DNA of 13,783 nt from NCBI GenBank assembly GCA_964592755.1, contig CAZQFS010000080.1:1-13783 (forward strand), in the 5' to 3' direction. Under the pieces are notes generated by a model. That model searched no databases. It saw nothing but the letters and a program-made list of their open reading frames with translations, and was not told the origin of the DNA. The DNA comes from CAZQFS01 sp964592755 (lineage in GTDB: Bacteria > Hydrothermota > Tepidihabitantia > Tepidihabitantales > Tepidihabitantaceae). A program made the translations under genes and the position numbers. Positions 8,085 to 13,783 of this stretch are shown piece after piece (position 1 is the first letter of the stretch; each line of letters begins with the position of its first letter).

Positions 8085-10757
8085 CTAGTCGGCCACCACC
8101 AGCTTGGCTGAGGCGTGTTCGCTTCTGTCCGTGACGCGGACCAGGTGGACGCCGGGTCTTAAGTTGCTGAGGTCGAGTACGACGGCTGAGTGCTGAGCGA
8201 TGAGCGCTGAGCGCTGAACCACGCGGCCCGAGGCGTCGGTGATGCTGAAGGTGACCGGGGCATTCAGTTTGCCCAAGGGGCCGCTCAGGGTTAGCCTGGC
8301 GCGGCCTGCGCGGGCAGGGTTGGGGGAGACACGGAGCTGCAAGCGGCCTGCTGTCGGCAGGATGCGGTCGGGTTGCTCGATGCCGGGGACCCGCTCGCCA
8401 AAGTACTCAAGGATGCGTCGGACCAGGGTCCACTTCTGCAGGTAGCGGCTGGTGGCGTGGTCAATCGCCTCGAACGGCACCGCGAAGAAGACGAGGCGGT
8501 AGGAACCGGAGAAGCGGATGAGACCATAGGTCGTCGTGTCGGCGTAGTCCTTGAAGAAAGCAGAGCCGAGCGCAGAGCCGAGCGGCCTCAACCCGTCGCA
8601 GTGACGGGCGTTGTTGGCCCCGCCGGCACCGGCCAGCACAATCGTCTCACCCTGAGTTATCGGGTCGGCGGTGAGCCCGACCATGTAGGGCTTGCCGACC
8701 GAGTCTTCGAGCAGCTCGGCGTGCAGATATTCGGCGAGGAACGACTCGCCGGCCAGTTCCTGGGCGATGTTCTGGCCGGAGAGCATGAGATTTCGGCCCG
8801 AGTTCAGGAAGGCTGTCAGGCTGGCGACGTCGGTGGTGGTGAGCGTGTTGGTCGCCTCGTTGCCGGTGAACCAGAAGACTACCGGGTAGTGCGAAAGGGT
8901 CTCGGCCGAAGGCGAACCTGCGGTCTGCACCGTGTAGGTGTGAAAAAGCACGCCGTTGGAGTCGCAGGCAGCCTTGTAGTACTTCTCGAAGTCTGCGCCA
9001 GCGTCATCGTCCACGATGAGCAGACGCGGCTCAGAGCACATTACGGTGAAAGAGGTGTCCGGACGACGGACGTCGGGCGCGGCATGGACAGTGAGACGGA
9101 AGGTGAGTATCTGCGGCGGCATGTCGGGCCCGAGCGTGATGACGAATGAGTCGGCCGAACAGCTCGCGCTTGAACCGGCCGGGATGTCCGGGAAGGTCGC
9201 ACGCGACCGGGTGATGCTGACGCCGGCAGAGTTGCAGGCCAGGTCGGCGTAGACTCCGGTGGCGTCGCGCCAGCCGGCCGCGTTGGCATAGGTGACGATG
9301 AGCGAGACGGTTTCGCCCGGGTCGGGCCGGCCGTTGCCTGAGGGCTCACGGAACCGCCAGTCGGTCATGCGCAGGTCACAGAGGTAGAGGGGCATTACGA
9401 CCATGCTCATGCTGATGCGTCCGTGGCCGAGCAATCCCTGGGGATACATCGTGTCCGGCATCGGCTCGCAGGCGGCGTATAGCGTGCTGCACACCTGGGC
9501 GTTCGTGAAGCCCCGGAACTGGGACCGGATCCAAGCTACCACGCCGGCGGTCAGCGGCGTTGCCATGGAAGTGCCGGACATCGTGCCGTAGCTCAGACCC
9601 GGGATGGTGGAGAAGATGTCCACGCCCGGGGCAGTGACCTCAATCCAGTCGCCGTAGTTGGACCAGTAGGGCCGCAGGTCGTTGCGGTCCGAAGCCGCAA
9701 CCGAGATGACGTGTTCGTAGTTGGCCGGGTAGAAGATGTTGCTTGTGCCGTCGTTGCCTGCGCCGCCGCAGACAACCAGGCCTGATTCCCAGGCGTACTG
9801 GCAGGCATCGTTGAGCGGCTGATACGGACTGTACCCGCCGAAGCTGAGTGAGATAACCGAAGCGCCGATGCCGACTGCGTGATACATTGCCGAGATGGCC
9901 GCGCTGAGCGCAATCAGCCCGCCGCCGCCGCAGCGATATGCCGGTGCGCGGCAGTTCCAGGGCGGGCCGGCAATACCGGTGCGGTTGTTCGTGGCCGCGT
10001 TGGCAATGCCCCAGCAATGAGTGCCGTGAGCGTCGGAAAGCAGGTACGGTTTCGGGTCGGGTACGCCGAGGACCATGTCGAACCCGATGACGTCATCGGT
10101 GTAACCGTTGCCGTCCTGGTCCACGCCGTCTAGGTCTCCGTCGGGCGCATACAGGGTGTCGAACCGACCGTTCCCGTTGATGTCTTCCGCGACGTTGACC
10201 CAGACGTTGGGCATGATGTCAGGATGGAACCATTCGCAGCCGTCGTCCGCGACCGCGACCATGACGGTTGTATCGCCGTGGCCCGTGCCCCAGGCAAAGG
10301 GCGCGCCGATTACCGGCAGGTGCCACTGCCGACCGAAGAGCGAGTCGTTCGGGATTTCGTCAATCACGGGCAGGAGCGCATTGACCGTTGCATAGGAGAC
10401 GAGGGGACAGGTTGAGAAGCTTCGAGATACCTGAGCAACGTCCAGTTCTTGCGAAAACTCAATCAGGTACTGCAGGTCGCAATTGTGCTTCATGGCAGCC
10501 GGGCTCGGCCGAGGCGCACGCATCAGCGGTTGAATGCGGCTAACCTGCCAATCGGCGCAGAGCCGGTCAAGTTCGGTCAATCCGAATCCGGCACAACCCT
10601 GGTTCTGAGTCAGGTGCACGCGGCCGCGCGCCTGCGGGGAGAGTTCGAGGATAAGCTGGCCGGCAAGGTACTGAGTGTGGTCAGGACTGGTTCGGATGGC
10701 CCGGCCGAACGGGTTGTCAGCCGAACCGGCAAGCAGCAGGACGAGTAACAGGTTCAT
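8085..10757 (-). CDS. Secreted S8 subtilisin-like serine protease with GATase-like domain and sorting tail
   Basis: Predicted extracellular endopeptidase of 890 residues. The ATG at 10757 is preceded by GGAG five bases away. Residues 1-13 are a short signal peptide. Residues about 25-145 look like the propeptide of fervidolysin-type subtilisins (YLAGQLILEL … NDSLFGRQWHL). The catalytic domain spans about 150-455: Asp171 (VAVADDG), His244 (HGTHCWG), oxyanion Asn335 (GGAGNDG) and Ser397 (GTSMATP), so the triad is intact. An Asp/Gly/Asn-rich stretch at 191-224 (DGDLDGVDQDGNGYTDD) resembles calcium-binding loops. A beta-sandwich region (about 460-575) follows. Residues about 578-785 resemble GATase/ThuA-like folds (LLIVDDDAG … VVFWFTG … NLMLSGQNIA) with no catalytic role assigned. 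Residues about 805-890 form a sorting domain (VSPNPARAG … GVHLVRV). It could mature other surface proteins or act as a digestive enzyme; the sequence does not decide. It converges on the giant gene and diverges from the sigma-factor operon. Confidence 0.93.
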   Translation of the reverse strand: MNLLLVLLLAGSADNPFGRAIRTSPDHTQYLAGQLILELSPQARGRVHLTQNQGCAGFGLTELDRLCADWQVSRIQPLMRAPRPSPAAMKHNCDLQYLIEFSQELDVAQVSRSFSTCPLVSYATVNALLPVIDEIPNDSLFGRQWHLPVIGAPFAWGTGHGDTTVMVAVADDGCEWFHPDIMPNVWVNVAEDINGNGRFDTLYAPDGDLDGVDQDGNGYTDDVIGFDMVLGVPDPKPYLLSDAHGTHCWGIANAATNNRTGIAGPPWNCRAPAYRCGGGGLIALSAAISAMYHAVGIGASVISLSFGGYSPYQPLNDACQYAWESGLVVCGGAGNDGTSNIFYPANYEHVISVAASDRNDLRPYWSNYGDWIEVTAPGVDIFSTIPGLSYGTMSGTSMATPLTAGVVAWIRSQFRGFTNAQVCSTLYAACEPMPDTMYPQGLLGHGRISMSMVVMPLYLCDLRMTDWRFREPSGNGRPDPGETVSLIVTYANAAGWRDATGVYADLACNSAGVSITRSRATFPDIPAGSSASCSADSFVITLGPDMPPQILTFRLTVHAAPDVRRPDTSFTVMCSEPRLLIVDDDAGADFEKYYKAACDSNGVLFHTYTVQTAGSPSAETLSHYPVVFWFTGNEATNTLTTTDVASLTAFLNSGRNLMLSGQNIAQELAGESFLAEYLHAELLEDSVGKPYMVGLTADPITQGETIVLAGAGGANNARHCDGLRPLGSALGSAFFKDYADTTTYGLIRFSGSYRLVFFAVPFEAIDHATSRYLQKWTLVRRILEYFGERVPGIEQPDRILPTAGRLQLRVSPNPARAGRARLTLSGPLGKLNAPVTFSITDASGRVVQRSALIAQHSAVVLDLSNLRPGVHLVRVTDRSEHASAKLVVAD
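8184..8218 (-). repeat. Five-copy 7-bp array inside the protease sorting domain
   Basis: Five 7-bp units close to CGCTGAG on the plus strand (GGCTGAG, TGCTGAG, CGATGAG, CGCTGAG, CGCTGAA) encode part of the hairpin RSALIAQHSAVV in the C-terminal sorting domain. The hairpin has about the length seen in the 1881-residue protein, so the array may have replaced rather than lengthened this segment. Confidence 0.75.
8560..8583 (-). repeat. Two adjacent copies of a 12-bp direct repeat in the protease gene
   Basis: GCAGAGCCGAGC occurs twice back to back (8560-8571 and 8572-8583) and encodes the doubled tetrapeptide in PLGSALGSAFF near residues 727-733. Being 12 bp it keeps the frame. It is a minor local duplication. 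Confidence 0.7.
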
Positions 10758-10798
10758 CTTGGCTCCGTGGTTATTGGGTTGAAATCACACCGGTTGAG

Positions 10799-10826
10799 AG
10801 TATCCTGAGTTGACGTTATGTGTCAA
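10799..10826 (-). promoter_or_regulatory. Probable sigma-70-type promoter of the S8 protease gene
   Basis: On the minus strand a perfect TTGACA (-35; plus coordinates 10821-10826) is followed by a 16-bp spacer and GATACT (-10, 4 of 6 matches; 10799-10804). The expected transcript start is roughly 35 bases before the protease ATG. The -35 box overlaps one arm of the inverted repeat at 10807-10829, so a protein bound there would interfere with this promoter. Confidence 0.5.
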
Positions 10827-10829
10827 CTC
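10807..10829. promoter_or_regulatory. Perfect 8-bp inverted repeat, candidate operator between divergent units
   Basis: GAGTTGAC (10807-10814) and GTCAACTC (10822-10829) are exact reverse complements separated by 7 bp. The palindrome covers the -35 region and spacer of the minus-strand promoter and lies in the probable promoter or leader of the sigma-factor operon. A weak plus-strand promoter guess (TTGAGA at 10794, TTATGT at 10816) would place the -10 in its centre. It could be a dimeric regulator site or an RNA hairpin. Confidence 0.5.
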
Positions 10830-10905
10830 CGACCTTGCCCGGGCAGGCATCATGAGTAGAGGCAACCGGAAGCCGGCGCAGTCGTCTAAAGAAGGCGAAA
10901 ACCAG

Positions 10906-11448
10906 ATGAACCAAGTTACCGAGAAGAGCGAAGTCAGCGGCACTCAGGTCCCGGTGCCTGATTTCGAGGAGATTTACCGTGAGTTCCGGAGCAAGGTCTT
11001 CAGTACCGCGTATCGGATGCTCTCCAACTACGCCGATGCCGAGGACGTAACCCAGGACGTGTTTGTCAAGGTTTTCAAGAAGCTCCACTCGTTCCGCGGC
11101 GAGGCGCAGTTGTCAACGTGGATTTACCGGATTGCGGTCAACACCTGCATTGACTACCGGGCCAGGCGCACCAGGACCCGGACCCTGCCGCTGGTCGAGG
11201 AGGCCGAGCGCGTGTCAGTGCCGCTCAGTCTGGGCCGGCTGGTTGAGGGATTCCTGCCCCGGCTGCCGCCCGGGTATCGTGAGGTCTTCATCCTGCACGA
11301 CATCCAGGGGCTGAAGCACACCGAGATTGCCCAGGTGCTCGGGATTACCACCGGGGCGAGCAAGTCTCAGCTCCACCGCGCGCGGGCCTTCCTGAGACGC
11401 GAGCTGGAGCCGTTTGTGGACCGGACGTACTGGCAGAAAGAGGTCTGA
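10906..11448 (+). CDS. ECF-subfamily RNA polymerase sigma factor
   Basis: Directs RNA polymerase to a specific promoter set, usually held inactive by the anti-sigma factor encoded next to it. From ATG 10906 the protein has 180 residues, normal for ECF factors. Region 2 runs from about residue 19 (DFEEIYREFRSKVF … AEDVTQDVFVKVFKK … STWIYRIAVNTCIDYRAR). Region 4 runs from about 122 (LPPGYREVFILHDIQGLKHTEIAQVLG … SKSQLHRARAFLR), with its helix-turn-helix. There is no region 3 or 1.1, as expected. AGAAGG at 10890-10895 lies 10 bases before ATG 10906. An in-frame ATG at 10852 (198 residues) and a TTG at 10810 are alternatives, but they add only a low-complexity polar leader and have weaker ribosome-binding sites. 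The next gene starts immediately after the stop codon. ECF operons are often autoregulated, but I see no convincing ECF-type promoter here. Confidence 0.92.
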   Translation: MNQVTEKSEVSGTQVPVPDFEEIYREFRSKVFSTAYRMLSNYADAEDVTQDVFVKVFKKLHSFRGEAQLSTWIYRIAVNTCIDYRARRTRTRTLPLVEEAERVSVPLSLGRLVEGFLPRLPPGYREVFILHDIQGLKHTEIAQVLGITTGASKSQLHRARAFLRRELEPFVDRTYWQKEV

Positions 11449-12006
11449 ATGAGCGAACACTATCCTGATGATGTTCTGAGCAGCTATCTTGACGGCGACC
11501 TGACGCCGGTCGAAGCCGGGCGGATTGCCGAGCACGTTGCCGTCTGTCCGGGCTGCCGTCGAGTCTTGACCCAGGTTCGGGAAATCCGCGACGCAGCCGG
11601 AGCCCTGGACCAGCTCGTCCCTGCCGAGCGCACGTGGCAGGCGATACAACAGCAGTTGTCACGGAGTCGCCGGGCCAGGTGGCCGACGACCCTCGTCACC
11701 CGGTGGGTGTGGGTCGGCGTGCCGACGCTTGCGGCCGCGGCGCTGCTGGTTGCTTTCTTGTGGGGTCGGCATCTGGTTGCGGCGCGCAACGTCGCGGCAG
11801 TTGTCGCTCGGACTCCGTCTGAGGTCTGCCAGGATTCGGTGGTGCTGGTGTATCGGGATTATGTCGCGGGTATGGATGAGGCAATCCGCGAGTGCGAGGC
11901 GGCCATGGCCGAGAATCCAGGCAACGTGCGCGTGCGCCGGGCCTGGCTTGGAGCACAGACCGACCGGGCCAGCGCGGTGGACCGGCTGGTTTCCGGAGGC
12001 GACTGA
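11449..12006 (+). CDS. Membrane anti-sigma factor with N-terminal zinc finger
   Basis: Predicted partner that sequesters the preceding ECF sigma factor at the inner membrane. Residues 1-40 hold the zinc-binding anti-sigma (ZAS, zf-HC2) signature: His29-x3-Cys33-x2-Cys36 within EHVAVCPGCRR, preceded by the typical LSSYLDGDLTP. A cytoplasmic linker follows, then one membrane helix at about 86-105 (WVWVGVPTLAAAALLVAFLW). The outside part (about 107-185) is helical, with an 'AIRECEAAMAENPGN' motif like the conserved extracytoplasmic helical hairpin of many anti-sigma factors of this type. The ATG directly follows the sigma TGA, with AAAGAGGT at 11437-11444 as ribosome-binding site, so translation is probably coupled. 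Its own TGA overlaps the next ATG by one base. The signal it senses is not evident. Confidence 0.9.
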   Translation: MSEHYPDDVLSSYLDGDLTPVEAGRIAEHVAVCPGCRRVLTQVREIRDAAGALDQLVPAERTWQAIQQQLSRSRRARWPTTLVTRWVWVGVPTLAAAALLVAFLWGRHLVAARNVAAVVARTPSEVCQDSVVLVYRDYVAGMDEAIRECEAAMAENPGNVRVRRAWLGAQTDRASAVDRLVSGGD

Positions 12007-13004
12007 TGGGGCGCGGCTGTCGGCTCGCGATTCTGGCGCTGGCCGTGAGCGGAACCGCGGCTGCGGATTCGCCGGTCTACGTCCGTCCTTTCCGCCGGGT
12101 CGTGCACGGTCGGTTCAATCATGTCGCGGTCAACCATCGGTACGGAGACGTTCGCATCATGGGTCAGTCGGACAGCAGCCGGCTGGTGCTCGACGCGGTT
12201 GTCCGGGTGCGTGCCGGCTCAGTTGAGGCAGCCGAAGCGTTTGCCGACGGTGTGGACTTCGACTTCGCGTCCGGTCGGGGTACCACGGTCATCACGACAC
12301 GGTATCCCCGGCCGGTCCAGCCCGACCCGAATCTGAGTTACGACGTCCAGATTGACCTGGCCCTGCCCGGTTCGGCCCGGCTTGAGGTGAACAACTCGTT
12401 CGGCGACCTCTCGGTCACGGATGTGCGGGGCGGGTGCGACCTGGTCAACCGGTTCGGCCACGTGGAACTGGAACGCTGCGGCCGGTGCGCGGTGACCGGC
12501 CGGTACGGCGACGTGAGAATGACTCAGACCGAGGGCCCACTCCTGGTCCGGAACGCGTTCGGCAACGTCGTGCTCGAGGAGGTCTCCCGGCAGGCCCAGG
12601 TCACGAATCAGTACGGCACGATTCAGGCCGGCCGGATGCACGGGCCGACCCTGATTACCAACGTGCTGGGCGATGTCCGGGCCCGGTCGGGCGCAGGTCC
12701 GCTCACCATCGAGAGTCATCTCGGCAGAGTCTCGACGGTGGTTGCCGGACCCGAAACCGACGACCTCCTGATACGGTCCCGGCTCGGCCGGGTGGAGCTG
12801 AATCTGGCGCGCGGCGTGCCGTTCAACCTCGGCGGCCGGGTCGAGCACGGCCGCATCGTGCCCCTGCTGCCGGCCCAGGTTGAGGAATCAGGCGCAGTTG
12901 AATCGGTCTCTGCCCAGGCCGGCGTGGACGGGCCGCTGATCAGGATGGACGGCCTTTTCAGCGATTTCATCATCCGGGGTGACAGCGAACCAGGAGAGGA
13001 GTGA
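12006..13004 (+). CDS. Exported beta-solenoid protein, DUF4097/adhesin-head-like
   Basis: Exported 332-residue protein resembling the DUF4097 and 'auto-transporter adhesin head GIN' families, whose function is poorly known. Residues 1-20 are a signal peptide ending AAA. Residues about 35-125 form a lead-in beta region containing a first motif (HRYGDVRI). From about 128 to 265 there are eight coils carrying N-x-(F/Y/L)-G-x-(V/I/L). Their conserved Gly residues fall at 133, 151, 168, 186, 204, 222, 240 and 261, a period of about 18 residues typical of a stacked beta-solenoid. The C-terminal part is acidic (ends GDSEPGEE). ATG 12006 overlaps the anti-sigma stop (TGATG) and has CGGAGG at 11994-11999, which favours it over upstream in-frame starts inside the anti-sigma gene. 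Co-transcription with a sigma/anti-sigma pair suggests an envelope target or sensor component. There is no lipobox and no membrane helix beyond the signal peptide. Confidence 0.82.
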   Translation: MGRGCRLAILALAVSGTAAADSPVYVRPFRRVVHGRFNHVAVNHRYGDVRIMGQSDSSRLVLDAVVRVRAGSVEAAEAFADGVDFDFASGRGTTVITTRYPRPVQPDPNLSYDVQIDLALPGSARLEVNNSFGDLSVTDVRGGCDLVNRFGHVELERCGRCAVTGRYGDVRMTQTEGPLLVRNAFGNVVLEEVSRQAQVTNQYGTIQAGRMHGPTLITNVLGDVRARSGAGPLTIESHLGRVSTVVAGPETDDLLIRSRLGRVELNLARGVPFNLGGRVEHGRIVPLLPAQVEESGAVESVSAQAGVDGPLIRMDGLFSDFIIRGDSEPGEE

Positions 13005-13008
13005 AGTA

Positions 13009-13581
13009 ATGAGAAGAAGACACTGTCTTGTGCCTGTCGTCGCGCTGGTTGTGTCAATAGCTCTTGCCGGGACCGAAGGTGACACAGGCGTGGCGAACAG
13101 AGGCTGGCTCGGGGTCTACACCGAGTCTCTTTCCCGGCCGATGCTCGTCGCGCTGGACGTTCCTCACGGCGTGCTCGTGACCGACGTCGCGGACGGGTCT
13201 CCGGCAGCAGAGGCCGGCGTTGAGATGGGCGACGTTCTCCTGACGCTGGACCGGACTCCGCTCGAGGACCCGCAGACACTGCGCCGGGCCGTGCGCGAGC
13301 GGCCCGGCCGCGCAGTCGAAGTCACCCTGCGACGTAAAGGCAAGGAGCGGCGCCTGAGTGTGACCCTTGAGTCGAGGAAGCTCGAAGAGAAGGTCGGCGA
13401 TTTCGAGTGGCGTAGCGCACCGATTGAGGCGCTGCGCGAAGCCCGCCGGGCGCTGAAGCAGTTCGGCCCGGAAAAGCGCAACCGGGTCTGGCGGGAGACG
13501 ATGGACTCGCTGCGCCAGGAGCTCGATGACCTGAAACGCGAACTGGACGAGCTGCGTGAACAGTTGAGGAAGAAGGACTAG
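13009..13581 (+). CDS. Exported stand-alone PDZ-domain protein with C-terminal coiled coil
   Basis: Predicted 190-residue periplasmic or exported protein that would bind peptide ends or exposed segments. Residues 1-20 are a signal peptide (MRRRH start, hydrophobic core, ALA cleavage site). Residues about 32-122 are a PDZ domain: peptide-binding loop GWLGV, then GVLVTDVADGSPAAEAGVE and MGDVLLTLDRTPLEDP, as in HtrA/DegP-type PDZ modules. There is no protease domain before or after it. The C-terminus has Leu at 168, 172, 175, 179, 182 and 186, a 4-3-4-3-4 heptad pattern among Glu/Lys/Arg, so it should form a coiled coil and oligomerise. The ATG at 13009 has AGGAGAGGAG at 12992-13001 seven bases upstream; a GTG 30 bases earlier would put a polar stretch before the signal peptide and is unlikely. 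In the operon it could present or detect misfolded envelope proteins for the sigma circuit, which is inference. Confidence 0.87.
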   Translation: MRRRHCLVPVVALVVSIALAGTEGDTGVANRGWLGVYTESLSRPMLVALDVPHGVLVTDVADGSPAAEAGVEMGDVLLTLDRTPLEDPQTLRRAVRERPGRAVEVTLRRKGKERRLSVTLESRKLEEKVGDFEWRSAPIEALREARRALKQFGPEKRNRVWRETMDSLRQELDDLKRELDELREQLRKKD

Positions 13582-13611
13582 GCAAGCTCACATCTCGCCT
13601 CCTCAAAAGAC

Positions 13612-13639
13612 GTGGGGGCAGCCTTCGGGCTGCCCCCAC
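13612..13639 (+). terminator. UUCG-capped hairpin after the sigma-factor operon
   Basis: GTGGGGGCAGCC (13612-13623) pairs perfectly with 13628-13639 across a UUCG loop closed by C-G, one of the most stable RNA tetraloops. It lies 30 bases after the PDZ gene stop, at the end of the operon. No U-tract follows directly (CCGATAGCTTTCGG comes next), so it may be a U-less terminator or an mRNA 3'-end stabiliser. Confidence 0.7.
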
Positions 13640-13783
13640 CCGATAGCTTTCGGACCCGGAGCTGCCACGAATCCGACACTGGGCCACGCAGCACGCGACG
13701 TCCGGCAGGTTTCGGGCCCCTGCTCTCCCTGTATGGGGCCAAGAGATCGTTACCACCCTCCTCGACGGCAACGTCGGCACTGA
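13640..13783. other. Non-coding tail of the window; no gene seen
   Basis: There is no credible coding sequence on either strand. The only plus-strand ATG reading frame to the window end is 16 codons, and the long minus-strand frame runs backwards over the PDZ gene and is a shadow. A tiny 4-bp stem (CCGA/TCGG, 13640-13653) follows the hairpin. It may be the upstream region of a gene outside the window. Confidence 0.6.

Noticed and set aside
8373..9149. A 258-codon plus-strand open frame opposite the protease gene
   Set aside because: The minus strand carries the full subtilisin with intact catalytic residues; the plus-strand frame has no domain or ribosome-binding site.
10810..10905. Longer N-terminus for the sigma factor, starting at TTG 10810 or ATG 10852
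   Set aside because: The TTG start lies within the inverted repeat and lacks a ribosome-binding site; both add only polar low-complexity residues before region 2. ATG 10852 cannot be ruled out fully.
11892..12005. Earlier in-frame start for the beta-solenoid gene inside the anti-sigma gene
   Set aside because: ATG 12006 has a strong CGGAGG site and begins directly with a signal peptide; earlier starts would bury that signal.
12979..13008. GTG start 30 bases upstream for the PDZ gene
   Set aside because: It overlaps the previous gene and puts a charged stretch ahead of the signal peptide, whereas ATG 13009 has a strong Shine-Dalgarno sequence at proper spacing.
13640..13783. Start of another gene or a tRNA at the window end
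   Set aside because: There is no sustained reading frame and no cloverleaf-like pairing; only a 16-codon frame is present.

Overview
The window is GC-rich bacterial DNA dominated by very large, multidomain exported proteins that end in a Por/type IX-like C-terminal sorting domain (…G(V)YL(V/L)(Q/R)V… then a short basic tail). CARDB repeats, Kelch-like propellers, a subtilisin with a sorting tail, and short 7-8 bp tandem arrays inside coding DNA together suggest a poorly characterised FCB-associated or candidate-phylum lineage such as WOR-3/Stahlbacteria. That assignment is an inference from protein style; there is no rRNA or marker gene here to prove it.

Layout. (1) 1-2325, plus strand: the 3' part of a large surface-protein gene (CARDB repeats, six-bladed Kelch-like propeller, sorting tail). 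Its reading frame is interrupted by a TAA at 118-120 although the CARDB homology continues on both sides. (2) 2359-8004, plus strand: an intact 1881-residue paralogue with signal peptide, N-terminal SBBP-like propeller, nine CARDB repeats, the same six-bladed propeller and a sorting tail. (3) 8022-8053: a 13-bp perfect stem, probably a bidirectional terminator between converging genes. (4) 8085-10757, minus strand: a secreted S8 (subtilisin-like) protease with a GATase-like domain and sorting tail. (5) 10758-10905: a divergent intergenic region with a good sigma-70-type promoter facing the protease and a perfect 8-bp inverted repeat. (6) 10906-13581, plus strand: a tightly packed four-gene operon of ECF sigma factor, zinc-finger membrane anti-sigma factor, exported beta-solenoid (DUF4097/adhesin-like) protein, and exported stand-alone PDZ protein with a C-terminal coiled coil. 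(7) 13612-13639: a 12-bp hairpin with a cUUCGg loop. The last 144 bases hold no gene I can support.

How they may work together (inference): the first three proteins would be exported through Sec and displayed or released by a type IX-like system. The sigma/anti-sigma operon has the shape of an envelope-sensing circuit whose last two products act outside the cytoplasmic membrane. It shares its upstream region with the protease gene, so the two units may be co-regulated.

The most unusual signal is a set of short arrays with non-triplet units (nine copies of 8 bp, nine of 7 bp, five of 7 bp) within the coding regions of these surface proteins. In the two nine-copy arrays three DNA units make exactly one octapeptide or heptapeptide, so the frame is kept; gain or loss of a single unit would shift the frame ahead of the sorting tail.
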